Program-made: the position numbers and the translations under genes | NCBI GenBank assembly: GCA_964454145.1 | Contig: CAYVQK010000001.1 | Coordinates: 17,091 to 81,090 of the forward strand | DNA: 64,000 bases | Direction of reading: 5' to 3' | Origin: Vannielia sp964454145 | GTDB taxonomy: Bacteria > Pseudomonadota > Alphaproteobacteria > Rhodobacterales > Rhodobacteraceae | Shown: positions 8,993-18,139 of the stretch, in pieces | Numbering within the stretch: position 1 is the stretch's first letter | Layout: each line of letters opens with the position of its first letter | Notes under the pieces: generated by a model | What the model saw: only the letters and a program-made list of their open reading frames with translations | Told to the model about the DNA's origin: nothing | Databases searched by the model: none

Positions 8993-9575
8993 TCCGCGCC
9001 GTGTCATCGTCGGAATCACCGGGGCGTCGGGCACCATCCTCGGCGTGCGCATTCTGGAGCTTCTGAAGGGTGTCGAGGGCGTCGAGACGCATCTCGTCAT
9101 GTCGCCCGCCGCCGTGCGGACGCTGAAGATCGAGACCGATTACACCGCCGACCAGGTCGCGGCGCTGGCCGACGAGGCGCACAGCTTCAAGGATATCGGC
9201 GCCTCCATCGCCTCTGGCTCGTTCCGTTCGGAGGGGATGATCGTGGCGCCCTGTTCGGTAAAGACCATGGGCGCCCTGGCCGCCTGCATGACCGACGATC
9301 TCATCTCGCGGGCCGCCGATGTCTGCCTGAAGGAACGGCGCCGCGTCGTGCTGATGTTCCGCGAGACCCCGCTCCACGCCGGGCACCTCCGGGTGATGAA
9401 GGATGTCACCGACGCGGGCGCGATCGTGATGCCCGCTGTCGTCGGCCTCTATTACCGCCCGCAGTCGGTGATGGAGATGATCGACCACCTCGCCGGCCGT
9501 GCGCTCGACCTTCTCGGGATCGACGCCGGCACCGTCAAGCGCTGGCAGGGCCAGCCGCAGGGAGAAGACAAATGA
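8985..9575 (+). CDS. ubiX: UbiX-type flavin prenyltransferase
   Basis: A 196-residue flavoprotein that attaches a dimethylallyl unit to FMN to make prenylated FMN, the cofactor of UbiD decarboxylases. It shows the N-terminal GITGASGTILGVRILELL motif, the APCSVKTMGALAACMTDDL segment and the conserved RETPLHAGHLRVM region. The start is ATG at 8985 inside the end of the hydrolase gene; a longer frame upstream is out of register with the family. Directly coupled (4-base overlap) to the UbiD gene it serves. The copy is likely pathway-specific (Pad1-like); the ubiquinone ubiX could be elsewhere. Confidence 0.92.
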   Translation: MADPRRVIVGITGASGTILGVRILELLKGVEGVETHLVMSPAAVRTLKIETDYTADQVAALADEAHSFKDIGASIASGSFRSEGMIVAPCSVKTMGALAACMTDDLISRAADVCLKERRRVVLMFRETPLHAGHLRVMKDVTDAGAIVMPAVVGLYYRPQSVMEMIDHLAGRALDLLGIDAGTVKRWQGQPQGEDK

Positions 9576-11227
9576 AGGATGCACCGGGAGGCGGCCAGTA
9601 CCGCGACCTGCACGATCACATCGCTGCTCTGGAGGAGGCCGGGCTTCTGACCCGCGTCGACCGACCGATCGACAAGGATGCCGAGATGCACCCGCTGGTG
9701 CGCTGGCAGTACGTCGGCGGGTTGAAGGAGGAGGATCGCAAGGCCTTTCTCTTCACCAACATCAAGAACGGCAAGGGCCGGAGCTATGACATCCCGGTGA
9801 TGGTCGGCGGCATGGCGGCCAACCGGGCGGTCTACGCCACCGGGATGAACTGTTCGCTCGACGATATCGCCGCGAAGTGGGCCCATGCCATCGCCAACCC
9901 GGTGAAGCCGGTGGAGGTGGAGGACGCGCCCTGCCACGAGATCGTGGAGGAGGGCGAGATCCTGAGCGAGGAAGGCCACGGCATCGACGTGCTGCCGATC
10001 CCGGTCTCAACCCCGGGCTTCGATTCCGCGCCCACGCTCTCTGCGACCAACGTCATCACCGCCGATCCCGAGGACGGGGTGCAGAACATGGGCACCTACC
10101 GTTGCGCGCTGAAGGCGCCCGACCGGCTGGTGGTGCGCATGGCCACACGCGTCGGCGGGGCAGGAGGCTACCAGCACTACCTCAAGCACCAGGCCGCGGG
10201 CGACAAGGAGATGCCGGTGGCCATCGTGCTCGGCTGCCCGCCCTACGTGGCCTTCATGGGGCCGCAGAAGATGCCGATCGGGGTGGACGAGTTCGACGTG
10301 GCCGGCGGCCTCGCGGGCGGCCCGATCCGGATCACCAAGGCGCGTACGGTGCCGCTCATGGTGCCCGCCGAGGCCGAGGTGGTGATCGAAGGCTACATCG
10401 ACGTGACGAAGGTCGAACCCGAAGGGCCCTTCGGCGAGAGCCACGGCCACGTGGCGCTGGAAGAATACAACATGCCGATGCGGGTCACGGCGGTGACCCG
10501 CCGCAAGGACGCGGTAATCCCCAGCTACATCAGCCAGGTTGCGCCGTCGGAAAGCTCGGTCATCAAGCGGGTCGCCTACGAGCCGCTCTTCACCCATCAC
10601 CTCAAGTCGACGCTCTCGATCAAGGGGGTGAAGAAGGTCTCGCTGCACGAGCCGCTGACGGGCCTGCTGCGGGTGAGCGTGATCACCATCGAGCCGGGTA
10701 CGCCGCGCACGGAGGTCTGGCGCGCGCTCAATGGGGCCGCCTTCTTCAAGGGCGACTGCGGCAAGATCTGCATCGCGGTGAACGAGGATATCGACGTGGA
10801 CAGCCCCGACGCGATCCTCTGGGCCATGGCCTATCGGTCCAACCCGGTCGAGGACATGGCGCTGGTGCCGCACCGCGGGCAGGGACACGGGCCGAAGCGC
10901 GAGCACGACGGCGAGGAGGACAGCACGCTGCTGGTCGATGCCACCATGAAGTCGCCGATGCCGCCGCTGGCGCTGCCGGCGAAGGAATACATGGAGCGCG
11001 CCAAGACGATCTGGGAAGAGATGCAACTGCCGCGCCTGATGCCGCAGAAGCCCTGGCACGGCTACTCGCTCGGCGCCTGGCACGAGATCTGGGACGCCGC
11101 CGCCAAGCGCGCGGCAGAGGGCGATTACATCGAGAACGGCAAGATCAGCGCGACGCTGCAGGTGGCGGGCGTCAAGCCCGAAACCCGCGTCGATCCCGAC
11201 GAGAGCCTGAAGAAGATGAAGGGCTGA
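9572..11227 (+). CDS. UbiD-family prenylated-FMN decarboxylase
   Basis: A 551-residue (de)carboxylase of the UbiD family. It has the N-terminal RDLHDHIAALEEAGLLTRV segment, the central EGPFGESHGHV motif with conserved acidic residues, and a domain order normal for the family. Such enzymes reversibly decarboxylate aromatic, heteroaromatic or unsaturated acids using prenylated FMN made by the adjacent UbiX. It overlaps ubiX by 4 bases. The housekeeping UbiD of ubiquinone synthesis is usually about 490 residues and not linked to a molybdenum hydroxylase, so a catabolic substrate is much more likely. Confidence 0.92.
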   Translation: MKDAPGGGQYRDLHDHIAALEEAGLLTRVDRPIDKDAEMHPLVRWQYVGGLKEEDRKAFLFTNIKNGKGRSYDIPVMVGGMAANRAVYATGMNCSLDDIAAKWAHAIANPVKPVEVEDAPCHEIVEEGEILSEEGHGIDVLPIPVSTPGFDSAPTLSATNVITADPEDGVQNMGTYRCALKAPDRLVVRMATRVGGAGGYQHYLKHQAAGDKEMPVAIVLGCPPYVAFMGPQKMPIGVDEFDVAGGLAGGPIRITKARTVPLMVPAEAEVVIEGYIDVTKVEPEGPFGESHGHVALEEYNMPMRVTAVTRRKDAVIPSYISQVAPSESSVIKRVAYEPLFTHHLKSTLSIKGVKKVSLHEPLTGLLRVSVITIEPGTPRTEVWRALNGAAFFKGDCGKICIAVNEDIDVDSPDAILWAMAYRSNPVEDMALVPHRGQGHGPKREHDGEEDSTLLVDATMKSPMPPLALPAKEYMERAKTIWEEMQLPRLMPQKPWHGYSLGAWHEIWDAAAKRAAEGDYIENGKISATLQVAGVKPETRVDPDESLKKMKG

Positions 11228-11261
11228 CGCGCCGGCGGGGCAGCGGCAGAGGGAGGAGCCA

Positions 11262-11627
11262 ATGCAAGAGATCAAGGTTTGCGGACAGGATGACATTCCC
11301 GATGGCGGGGTGCGCATCGTCGAGATGGGTGACCTGGAGATCGGGGTGATCCGGCAGGGCGGCAAGCTCTATGCCTATCGCAACCTCTGCCCGCACCAGG
11401 GTGGTCCGGCCTGCGAGGGCGTGCGGATGCCGCGCGTCTTCGACGAGCTCGACGCCGAGGGCCGTTTCCTCGGGCAGGAGTTCGACAGCGAGGAGCAGCA
11501 CATCGTCTGCCCCTGGCACGGCTACGAGTATCGCCTGTCGGATGGCGTCAACGTCTGCGACGCGCGGCTGAAGCTGCGCAAGTTCGAGGTCGAGGAAAGG
11601 GGCGGCGATGTCTATCTCCGCGTCTGA
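11262..11627 (+). CDS. Rieske [2Fe-2S] ferredoxin-like protein
   Basis: A 121-residue Rieske-domain protein. The cluster ligands are C43/H45 in NLCPHQGG and C83/H86 in CPWHGYEY, so both halves of the motif are present. It has no signal or membrane segment. The insert between the halves (FDELDAEGRFLGQEFDSEEQ) is longer than in simple dioxygenase ferredoxins. RBS GGGAGGAG. The last 20 bases overlap the next gene. It may pass electrons to an oxygenase, but no catalytic oxygenase subunit with a mononuclear iron site is seen nearby; alternatively it regulates or serves the decarboxylase/hydroxylase module. Confidence 0.88.
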   Translation: MQEIKVCGQDDIPDGGVRIVEMGDLEIGVIRQGGKLYAYRNLCPHQGGPACEGVRMPRVFDELDAEGRFLGQEFDSEEQHIVCPWHGYEYRLSDGVNVCDARLKLRKFEVEERGGDVYLRV

Positions 11628-11967
11628 CCCCGCCACCCGCTTCGCCGAGGCCGCCAGCGAGATCGCCGCCCTGGTCGATGACGCCGTGGCCGAGGGCGGC
11701 ATCGACGCGCTCGATGACGAGGCGCTGGGGCAGGCGCTGGCCGCCTGCGTGCGGCTCTACGTCGCCAAGGCCGAGACCGGCGCCCGGCTCATGCCCTTCG
11801 GGCGCAACACCACCGTCACCGCGACCGAGATCGCCATCGCCGCCCAGGCGATGCTCGATGCAGGCCGCATGGAGATCTTCGAGCTGGGGCTCTGGGAACA
11901 GATGTGCGCCATCCGCCCCGCCCGCCAGACCTCGCTGGCCGACCTGCCGCAGGAGAGTGCCCGATGA
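11608..11967 (+). CDS. Small hypothetical protein between Rieske and amidohydrolase genes
   Basis: A 119-residue protein that I do not recognise. It is acidic, probably helical (AEAASEIAALVDDAVAEGG, ALAACVRLYVAKAE), with a central MPFGRNTTVTATE segment. No signal peptide, membrane segment or metal motif is evident. It overlaps the Rieske gene by 20 bases and the amidohydrolase by 4 (ATGA), which strongly supports it being translated and functionally tied to them. A partner or stabilising subunit of the Rieske protein is a guess from position only. Confidence 0.75.
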   Translation: MSISASDPATRFAEAASEIAALVDDAVAEGGIDALDDEALGQALAACVRLYVAKAETGARLMPFGRNTTVTATEIAIAAQAMLDAGRMEIFELGLWEQMCAIRPARQTSLADLPQESAR

Positions 11968-13214
11968 ACGTGCAAGACCGCCGCGTGACCGATCAGCGCG
12001 ACATGACGACAGAGCCCTTCGACACCACCACCCACCTGCGGCACGCCCGCCAGCAGGCGGAGGCGCGGAACTACGACGAGTTCTTCATCGCCGACGTCGA
12101 CAGCCACCACTACGAGAACGAGGCCTCCACCGAGATCGCCAGCTATGTCCGCAACGACGTGCTTCGGAACGAGATCCTCTACCAGGGGATCAGCCGCAAG
12201 GGCATCTCCACGGGCTTCGGCCAGTACCAGGATCTTGGCGGACGTCTGACCCGCTATCCGAACCGCAAGAAGGAGGCGGTGCCGGAAAAGCCGCACCGCG
12301 ACGTGACGCTGATGCGGCGCTGGATGGATGCGATGGGGGTGGACGTGGCCTGCATGTTCCCCACGCCGCTGCTGAACCTCGGCCTCAGCCCCCGGGTCGA
12401 TCTCGAGGTCGAGCTGGCCTTCGGCTACAACCGCTGGCTCTGCGAACGGGTGCTGTCGGAGGACCGGCGGCTGAAGTCGATGCTCTACCTGCCCTTCAAC
12501 GACCCGGAGGCCTGCCCGAAGATCATCGAGGAATTCGGCGACCACCCCGGCGTGATCGGCTTCATGGTGACGACGACGCGCTACAAGGGCGTCTATGACA
12601 ACGCCTATCTGCGCACCTACCGGATGCTGGAGGAGCGCGGCCTGCCGCTGGGGTTCCACACCGGGCTCGGCGGGCAGGAGCCGGGGCTCTCGACCGCCGC
12701 CAACCGCTTCCTGGTGCTGCACGCGCTGGGCTTTGCCTGGCACAACATGCTGCACCTCTCGAACTGGGTGATCAACGGGCTGCCCGAGCGCTTTCCCAAC
12801 CTGAAGGTGATGTGGATCGAGGCCGGGTTGGCCTGGATCCCCTTCCTGATGCAGCGGCTCGACAACGAGTACATGATGCGCGCCTCCGACGCCCCGCTTC
12901 TGAAGAAGAAGCCGTCGGATTACATGCGTGACATGTTCTACACCTCCCAGCCGATGGAGATGGTCGACAACGCCGAGGCGCTGGAACTGACCTTCAAGAT
13001 GATGAACGCCGAGAGCCAGCTGCTCTACTCGTCCGACTACCCGCACTGGGACATGGACCTGCCCAGCACCATCTACGACCTGCCGTTCCTGGCCGAGGGC
13101 GCCAAGCGCAACATCCTCGGCGGCAATGCCGCGCGGGTCTTCGGGCTCGAGCCCGAGCTGAGCGAATGGAAGCTGAAACGACAGAAGGAGAAGCGGGCCG
13201 CGCAGCCTGGCTGA
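11964..13214 (+). CDS. Amidohydrolase-2 family metal-dependent hydrolase/decarboxylase
   Basis: A second Amidohydro_2 protein (416 residues), longer than the first. The N-terminus carries an atypical metal motif, DVDSHHYEN, and the protein ends with the family aspartate in LLYSSDYPHWDMD. Central HTGLGGQE and NLKVMWIEAGLAW segments are typical. ATG at 11964 overlaps the preceding stop by 4 bases. Its relatives decarboxylate or hydrolyse ring-derived acids. With the UbiD and the first amidohydrolase, the operon encodes up to three candidate decarboxylases, suggesting a polycarboxylated substrate or one that is hydrolysed after ring opening. Confidence 0.88.
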   Translation: MNVQDRRVTDQRDMTTEPFDTTTHLRHARQQAEARNYDEFFIADVDSHHYENEASTEIASYVRNDVLRNEILYQGISRKGISTGFGQYQDLGGRLTRYPNRKKEAVPEKPHRDVTLMRRWMDAMGVDVACMFPTPLLNLGLSPRVDLEVELAFGYNRWLCERVLSEDRRLKSMLYLPFNDPEACPKIIEEFGDHPGVIGFMVTTTRYKGVYDNAYLRTYRMLEERGLPLGFHTGLGGQEPGLSTAANRFLVLHALGFAWHNMLHLSNWVINGLPERFPNLKVMWIEAGLAWIPFLMQRLDNEYMMRASDAPLLKKKPSDYMRDMFYTSQPMEMVDNAEALELTFKMMNAESQLLYSSDYPHWDMDLPSTIYDLPFLAEGAKRNILGGNAARVFGLEPELSEWKLKRQKEKRAAQPG

Positions 13215-13337
13215 CCGCTGCGCGCCGAGACGACCCCGACCACAACCGGGCCGCAGGGGCGCAAAGACCCTCGGCCGAGGACGTGAGGCGGATGGCAGGC
13301 AAGAGCCATCGAGCGAATTGCAACAGAGGAGGACAAC

Positions 13338-14312
13338 ATGAACACCAGAGATTTCCTGAAAGGCGCGGCCGCTGGCGTTGCGCTCATGGTCACCGGGGCG
13401 CTGCCCGCCGTGGCGCAAGACTATCCCACCAAGCCGATCCAGCTGATCGTGCCGTTCGGGCAGGGCGGGGCGACCGACCAGCTGGCACGCATGTTCGTGC
13501 CCGCGCTGGAGGAGCGGTTGGGCCAGTCCGTCGTGATCGTCAACCAGCCCGGCGCGGGCGGGGCCGTGGGCCTTGCCAACCTCGCTCTGGCGCGGCCTGA
13601 CGGCTACACCATCGGCGTGGGCTCGGACTCCACCCTGGCCGCGCGCCCGATCATGGACAGCTCGGGCTACACCGCCGAAAGCTTCGACACCATCGCGCGG
13701 CTCGTCTCGATCCCCTCGGGCGTCGCCGTGGCCAAGGACAGCCCCTACCAGTCGCTCGGCGATCTCGTCGAGGCGGTGAAGGGCGGCGAGGAGCTGACCT
13801 GGTCGGGCTCCGGCATCGGCTCCGGCCCGCATCTCGCCATGGCCGTGTTCCTGGCGCAGAACGATCTGGACGCGACCTACGTCAACTCCAACTCGGGCCA
13901 GGAGGCCATGGTCAAGCTGCTCTCGGGGGAGGTCGATTTCTACTCCGGCGGCGGCTCCAACTACCCGCCGATGATCGACGACAGCGGCAACAGCGACATC
14001 CGCGTGCTGGCGCTTGCTGCCGAGGATCGCTGGAAGTACCTGCCCGAGGTGCCCACCCACACCGAGGAAGGCTTCCCCTACCTGCGCTCGCAGTGGTTCG
14101 GCCTCGTCGGCCCGGCAGGCATGCCGCAGGAGGCGATCGACAAGATCTCTGCGGCGGTGAAGGAAACGCTGGAAGACCCGGCCTTCGAGGAGCGGCTCGA
14201 CCAGTTCTACTTCAACCCTGCCTATCTCGATCAGGCCGGCATGAGCGCGGCGATCGCCGAGGAAGCCGAGGCCTTCCGCCCGATCCTCGAGGAGGCCGGG
14301 CTGGCCAAGTAG
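13338..14312 (+). CDS. tctC: Tripartite tricarboxylate transporter binding protein (TctC/Bug)
   Basis: A 324-residue periplasmic binding protein of the Bug family. The N-terminus has a signal peptide ending ALPAVAQ, followed by the Bug start YPTKPIQLIVPFGQGGATDQLAR and a NQPGAGGAVG loop that contacts the carboxylate ligand. It starts at ATG 13338 after AGAGGAGGA. It lies 124 bp after the second amidohydrolase and before TctB and TctA, so it supplies this transporter. Bug proteins bind carboxylates, aromatic acids and similar anions; presumably it captures the acid degraded by the upstream operon. Confidence 0.93.
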   Translation: MNTRDFLKGAAAGVALMVTGALPAVAQDYPTKPIQLIVPFGQGGATDQLARMFVPALEERLGQSVVIVNQPGAGGAVGLANLALARPDGYTIGVGSDSTLAARPIMDSSGYTAESFDTIARLVSIPSGVAVAKDSPYQSLGDLVEAVKGGEELTWSGSGIGSGPHLAMAVFLAQNDLDATYVNSNSGQEAMVKLLSGEVDFYSGGGSNYPPMIDDSGNSDIRVLALAAEDRWKYLPEVPTHTEEGFPYLRSQWFGLVGPAGMPQEAIDKISAAVKETLEDPAFEERLDQFYFNPAYLDQAGMSAAIAEEAEAFRPILEEAGLAK

Positions 14313-14436
14313 GCCCGGGCGCCACCAGTCATCGCGCCTTCCCGCCCGGCCCCATGCCCGGCGGGGAGGTGCAATCCACCCACCCGACGCGCGGTGGGCG
14401 GGACGAGGGGACAGGACACACCTGAGGGAGGACGAC

Positions 14437-14877
14437 ATGGCACTCAGACATGAAGACACTGTATCGGGCGGCGTGCTGACCGCCTTCGGAGCCGCGGTGG
14501 CATGGCTTTCGGTCGGGATGGGCACCGGCGCGGCCGGCGCGACCCTTCCGCCCAACTTCTTTCCGCTGCTCTGCGCCGCGGGCCTCGTCATCTGCGGGCT
14601 TGTGCTGCTGGTCCGCGGGCTGCGCAGCGAGGCCGGACCGCTGCCGCAACTGGTCGACAGCCGCGTGGCGGTGGTCGGCGGGCTGCTCATCCTGTTCTAC
14701 TGGTTCTTCGCCTGGATCGACTTCCGCGTCGGTGCCGCCGTGCTCGCCTTCGTCACGATCTGGAGCTTCGGGCATCGCTCGATCGCGCTTCTGACGATCC
14801 TGCCGATCGGCCTCGCCATCGGCCTCTACTTCGCCTTCACCCGTGGCTTCCAGCTGGTGCTTCCGACATGGATCTGA
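14437..14877 (+). CDS. tctB: Tripartite tricarboxylate transporter small membrane subunit (TctB)
   Basis: A 146-residue protein with four predicted membrane helices (for example SGGVLTAFGAAVAWLSVGMG, FFPLLCAAGLVICGLVLLV, VAVVGGLLILFYWFF), as expected for TctB. RBS GAGGGAGGA before ATG 14437. It overlaps TctA by 10 bases. The sequence is poorly conserved in this family, so the call rests on topology and position between TctC and TctA. Confidence 0.88.
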   Translation: MALRHEDTVSGGVLTAFGAAVAWLSVGMGTGAAGATLPPNFFPLLCAAGLVICGLVLLVRGLRSEAGPLPQLVDSRVAVVGGLLILFYWFFAWIDFRVGAAVLAFVTIWSFGHRSIALLTILPIGLAIGLYFAFTRGFQLVLPTWI

Positions 14878-16388
14878 TCGCAAACCTCGCCGCCGGTGCC
14901 TCGGCCATCCTCGATCCGGTCACCATCCTCTTCGTCTTTCTCGGCGCGGTGGTCGGCATGGTCTTCGGGGCCGCGCCCGGCCTCACGGCCACCTCCGCCA
15001 TCGTGCTCTTCCTGCCGGTGACTTATGCCATGGGTCCCACCAGCTCGATGGCGCTGCTGCTCGGCATCTACTGCTCGGGCTATTTCGCGGGCTCGATCCC
15101 GGCGATCCTGCTCAACACGCCGGGCGCGCCTGGCTCCGCGGCCACGGCACTCGACGGCTACTCGCTGGCGATGCAGGGGCAAGGCGACAAGGCCATCGTC
15201 ACGGCGATCCTGTCGTCCTTCGTCGGGGGGCTGTTCTCGCTGACCATGCTGGCGCTGATCGCCCCTTCGCTGGCGAAGGTGGCGCTGAGTTTCACCTCGG
15301 TCGAGTATTTCACCTTCGCGCTCGTTGGCATCGTCTGCGTCGCGGGCATCTCGCGCGGCTCGATGATCAAGGGCCTCGCCGCGGCCTTCATCGGCATCCT
15401 CGCCTCCACCGTGGGGCTCGATCCGGTGTCGGGTGTGGGCCGGTTCCTCTTCGGGCAGCCCAACCTGATGGGTGGCATCCCGACCACCGCCGCGCTAATC
15501 GGCCTCTTCGCAGTGGCGCAGATGCTGCTGCTGACGGTGAAGAAGCGGGGCGAGGCCGAGGTTCTGCCGGTGCAGCAACGCACGCCGATCACCGAGATCC
15601 TGGGCACCATGATCCGCTCGAAATGGCTGATGCTGAAATCCGCCGCCATCGGCGCGCTCATCGGCGTGCTCCCCGGCACCGGTCCCTCCATCGCCTCCTG
15701 GGTCAGCTACTCCGACGCTCTGCGCACGGCGAAGCCCGGCGACAAGTACGGCAAGGGTGAGGTGAAGGGGGTCATCTCCTGCGAGGTGGCCAACAACGCC
15801 GTCACCGGCGGCGCGCTGGTGCCGCTGCTCACCCTGGGCATCCCGGGCGACCCGGTGACGGCGGTGCTCGTCGGCGCCCTGATGATCCAGGGCTTCGAGA
15901 CCGGGCCCTTCTTCATTCCGCAGAACACCGAGCTGTTCTACTCGATCCTGTGGCTGCTGCTGATCTCCAACATCCTGATGCTGATACTGGGAATCGGCGG
16001 GCGGCGGCTGGCGGCGAAGGTGCTGGAAATCCCGCCCGGCGTGATGGTGCCCTGCATCCTCGTCGTCGCCGGTGCCGGGGCCTTCTCGCTTGCCTCCAAC
16101 CCCTTCTACCTGAAGCTCGTCATCATCTTCGGCCTCACCGGCTACCTGATGGTGCGCTTCCGCTTCCCCACCGCTCCCGCGGTGCTGGGCATCGTGCTGG
16201 GGCCGATCCTCGAGCAGAACCTGCGCAACGCGCTGACCGCCAACAAGATGGACCTGACCATCTTCTTCACCCGGCCGATCAGCCTCGTGACGCTGCTCTT
16301 CATGTGCCTCCTGCTCTGGGTCTGGCTGAAGCCGGCCAAGAAGAGCCCGAAGGACGACAAGAGCACCGAAGCGGAGATCTCGGGATGA
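14868..16388 (+). CDS. tctA: Tripartite tricarboxylate transporter large permease (TctA)
   Basis: A 506-residue permease with about 12 membrane segments. Family signatures include GAAPGLTATSAIVLFLP, the GSIPAILLNTPGAPGSAATALDGY loop and the second inverted-repeat copy GVLPGTGPSIASWVSY with LTLGIPGDPVTAVL. The start is ATG at 14868, within the end of tctB; an in-frame extension upstream lies in the tctB gene and is not part of the protein. It uses the ion gradient to import the TctC-bound substrate. The stop overlaps the ThDP enzyme start by 4 bases. Confidence 0.94.
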   Translation: MDLIANLAAGASAILDPVTILFVFLGAVVGMVFGAAPGLTATSAIVLFLPVTYAMGPTSSMALLLGIYCSGYFAGSIPAILLNTPGAPGSAATALDGYSLAMQGQGDKAIVTAILSSFVGGLFSLTMLALIAPSLAKVALSFTSVEYFTFALVGIVCVAGISRGSMIKGLAAAFIGILASTVGLDPVSGVGRFLFGQPNLMGGIPTTAALIGLFAVAQMLLLTVKKRGEAEVLPVQQRTPITEILGTMIRSKWLMLKSAAIGALIGVLPGTGPSIASWVSYSDALRTAKPGDKYGKGEVKGVISCEVANNAVTGGALVPLLTLGIPGDPVTAVLVGALMIQGFETGPFFIPQNTELFYSILWLLLISNILMLILGIGGRRLAAKVLEIPPGVMVPCILVVAGAGAFSLASNPFYLKLVIIFGLTGYLMVRFRFPTAPAVLGIVLGPILEQNLRNALTANKMDLTIFFTRPISLVTLLFMCLLLWVWLKPAKKSPKDDKSTEAEISG

Positions 16389-18133
16389 GCGCGCTGCCCG
16401 AGACCGGCGCCAACGTGGAAGGGCCGCGCAGCGCGGCCCACCACCTGTTGCAGGCGATGGTGGACTGCGGCATCGATTACGTCTTCGCCAACCTCGGCAC
16501 CGACCACGCGCCGATCATCGAGGAGATGGCGCGCTGGCGTGCCGAGGGGCGGCGGCCCCCGCGCGTGCTGCTCTGTCCGCACGAGAGCACGGCTGCTCAC
16601 ATGGCGATGGGCTACGCCTTCGCCACAGGCCGGGGGCAGGCGGTGCTGGTCCATGTCGATGTCGGCACCACCAACGCCGCGACCGCGATGCACAACGCCT
16701 GCCGCTCCCGCCTGCCGGTGCTGCTGATGGCCGGCAAGGCGCCCTATACCAGCCATGGCGAGTTGCCGGGAACCAGGGACAACTACGTCCATTTCATCCA
16801 GGAGCCGCAGGATCAGGGCGCGGTGGTGCGCCCCTACGTGAAATGGGAGTACACGCTGCAGGCGGCCGTGCATGTGGGCGAGGTTCTGCGCCGGGCGCAT
16901 ACGGTGATGCAGTCGGGCGCGCGTGGCCCGGTCTATCTCATGTTGCCGCGGGAGGCGCTCACCGGCGAGGCGGTGGCGGCGGACCTGCCGCAGTTTCCCG
17001 CCGCCAAGCATGGCGAGATGCGCCCCGGCTCCGTGCCCGACGACGCCCTGACCGACCTGGCCGACCGGCTTCTCGGCGCCGAGCGCCCGCTGATCATCAC
17101 CTCCTACGCCGGCCACACGCCCGGCACCTCGGAGGCGATCGAGCGGCTGTCGCAGCTCGTGGGGGCGGCGGTGGTGCAGAACGCGATGGTCTCGAACTGC
17201 AACCACGAGATGGACACCTTCGCAGGCGGCCTGCCCGGCGACCGTCTGCCGGCAGCGGATGTCGGCCTCATCGTCGACAGCGACGTGCCCTGGATCCCGT
17301 CGCAGGAAAGGCCCGATCCCGGGTCGTTCTGGGCCCATGTCGATGTCGACGCGCTGAAGGTCAGCTCGCCGGTCTGGAGTTTCCCGGCCGATCTGAGGCT
17401 CGAGGGCAACAGCGCCGCCATCATCGGGCGGCTTGCGGAGATCGTGGAGGCACGGCGCAGCGGGGAGCAGGCGACGCGGGCGGAGGCGCGTGTTGCCACC
17501 CTGAGGGTCGCGGGCGAGAAGCGACGGGCCTCGGCCGCGGAGGCTGCCGCCGACCCGGGCCAGCCCAATGCGCTGAACCCCCACCACGTGCTGCGCGCGC
17601 TCGGCGCGGCGCTTCGGCCCGAAGACGTGATCTTCCACGAGGCCGTGCGCAACCAGCCGGTGATGGTTCGCCAGATTCCGCGCTCCCAGCCGGGCACCAT
17701 GACCCGCACAGCGGGCGGCGGACTCGGGGCCTCGGGCGGCATGGCGCTGGGCTACAAGCTTGCCCATCCGGAGCGGCTCGTGGTGCAGATCGTGGGCGAC
17801 GGAGCCTTCTACTACAACAACCCCGCCTCGCTCTTCGCGGCCTCGAAGCAATATGACCTGCCGCTGCTGACCGTGGTGCTCGACAATGCCGGCTGGTCCG
17901 CAGTGAAGAGTTCCACCCAGCGGGTCTACCCGGGTGGCGCGGCCGAGGCCGATGGCGACTTCGCCTCCGACTTCCGCGATGACACCGAGTTCTCCGCCAT
18001 GGCGGGGATGTTCGGCTTCACCGGCATCCGGCTGGACGACCCCGAGGGCGTGGCAGAGCGGGTGGCCGAGGCCGTGGAACTGGCACGGACCGGCCAGTCG
18101 GTGCTGCTGCACGTGCGCCTGCCGCGCCACTGA
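16385..18133 (+). CDS. Thiamine-diphosphate-dependent enzyme (acetolactate synthase/decarboxylase-like)
   Basis: A 582-residue ThDP enzyme with the three usual domains: the N-terminal PYR domain with the activating glutamate in LLCPHESTAAHMAMGYA, a central domain, and the C-terminal PP domain with the GDGAFYYNNP cofactor motif. It resembles acetolactate synthase-like or benzoylformate decarboxylase-like proteins of unknown substrate. ATG at 16385 overlaps the TctA stop by 4 bases, so it is coupled to the transporter. A 2-oxo acid decarboxylase or carboligase acting on a ring-cleavage product is a plausible role. Confidence 0.88.
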   Translation: MSALPETGANVEGPRSAAHHLLQAMVDCGIDYVFANLGTDHAPIIEEMARWRAEGRRPPRVLLCPHESTAAHMAMGYAFATGRGQAVLVHVDVGTTNAATAMHNACRSRLPVLLMAGKAPYTSHGELPGTRDNYVHFIQEPQDQGAVVRPYVKWEYTLQAAVHVGEVLRRAHTVMQSGARGPVYLMLPREALTGEAVAADLPQFPAAKHGEMRPGSVPDDALTDLADRLLGAERPLIITSYAGHTPGTSEAIERLSQLVGAAVVQNAMVSNCNHEMDTFAGGLPGDRLPAADVGLIVDSDVPWIPSQERPDPGSFWAHVDVDALKVSSPVWSFPADLRLEGNSAAIIGRLAEIVEARRSGEQATRAEARVATLRVAGEKRRASAAEAAADPGQPNALNPHHVLRALGAALRPEDVIFHEAVRNQPVMVRQIPRSQPGTMTRTAGGGLGASGGMALGYKLAHPERLVVQIVGDGAFYYNNPASLFAASKQYDLPLLTVVLDNAGWSAVKSSTQRVYPGGAAEADGDFASDFRDDTEFSAMAGMFGFTGIRLDDPEGVAERVAEAVELARTGQSVLLHVRLPRH

Positions 18134-18139
18134 GGCGGG

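Noticed and set aside
16142..18130. 662-codon frame on the minus strand
   Set aside because: It lies antisense to the TctA and ThDP genes and has no domain or ribosome site; long antisense frames are expected in GC-rich DNA.
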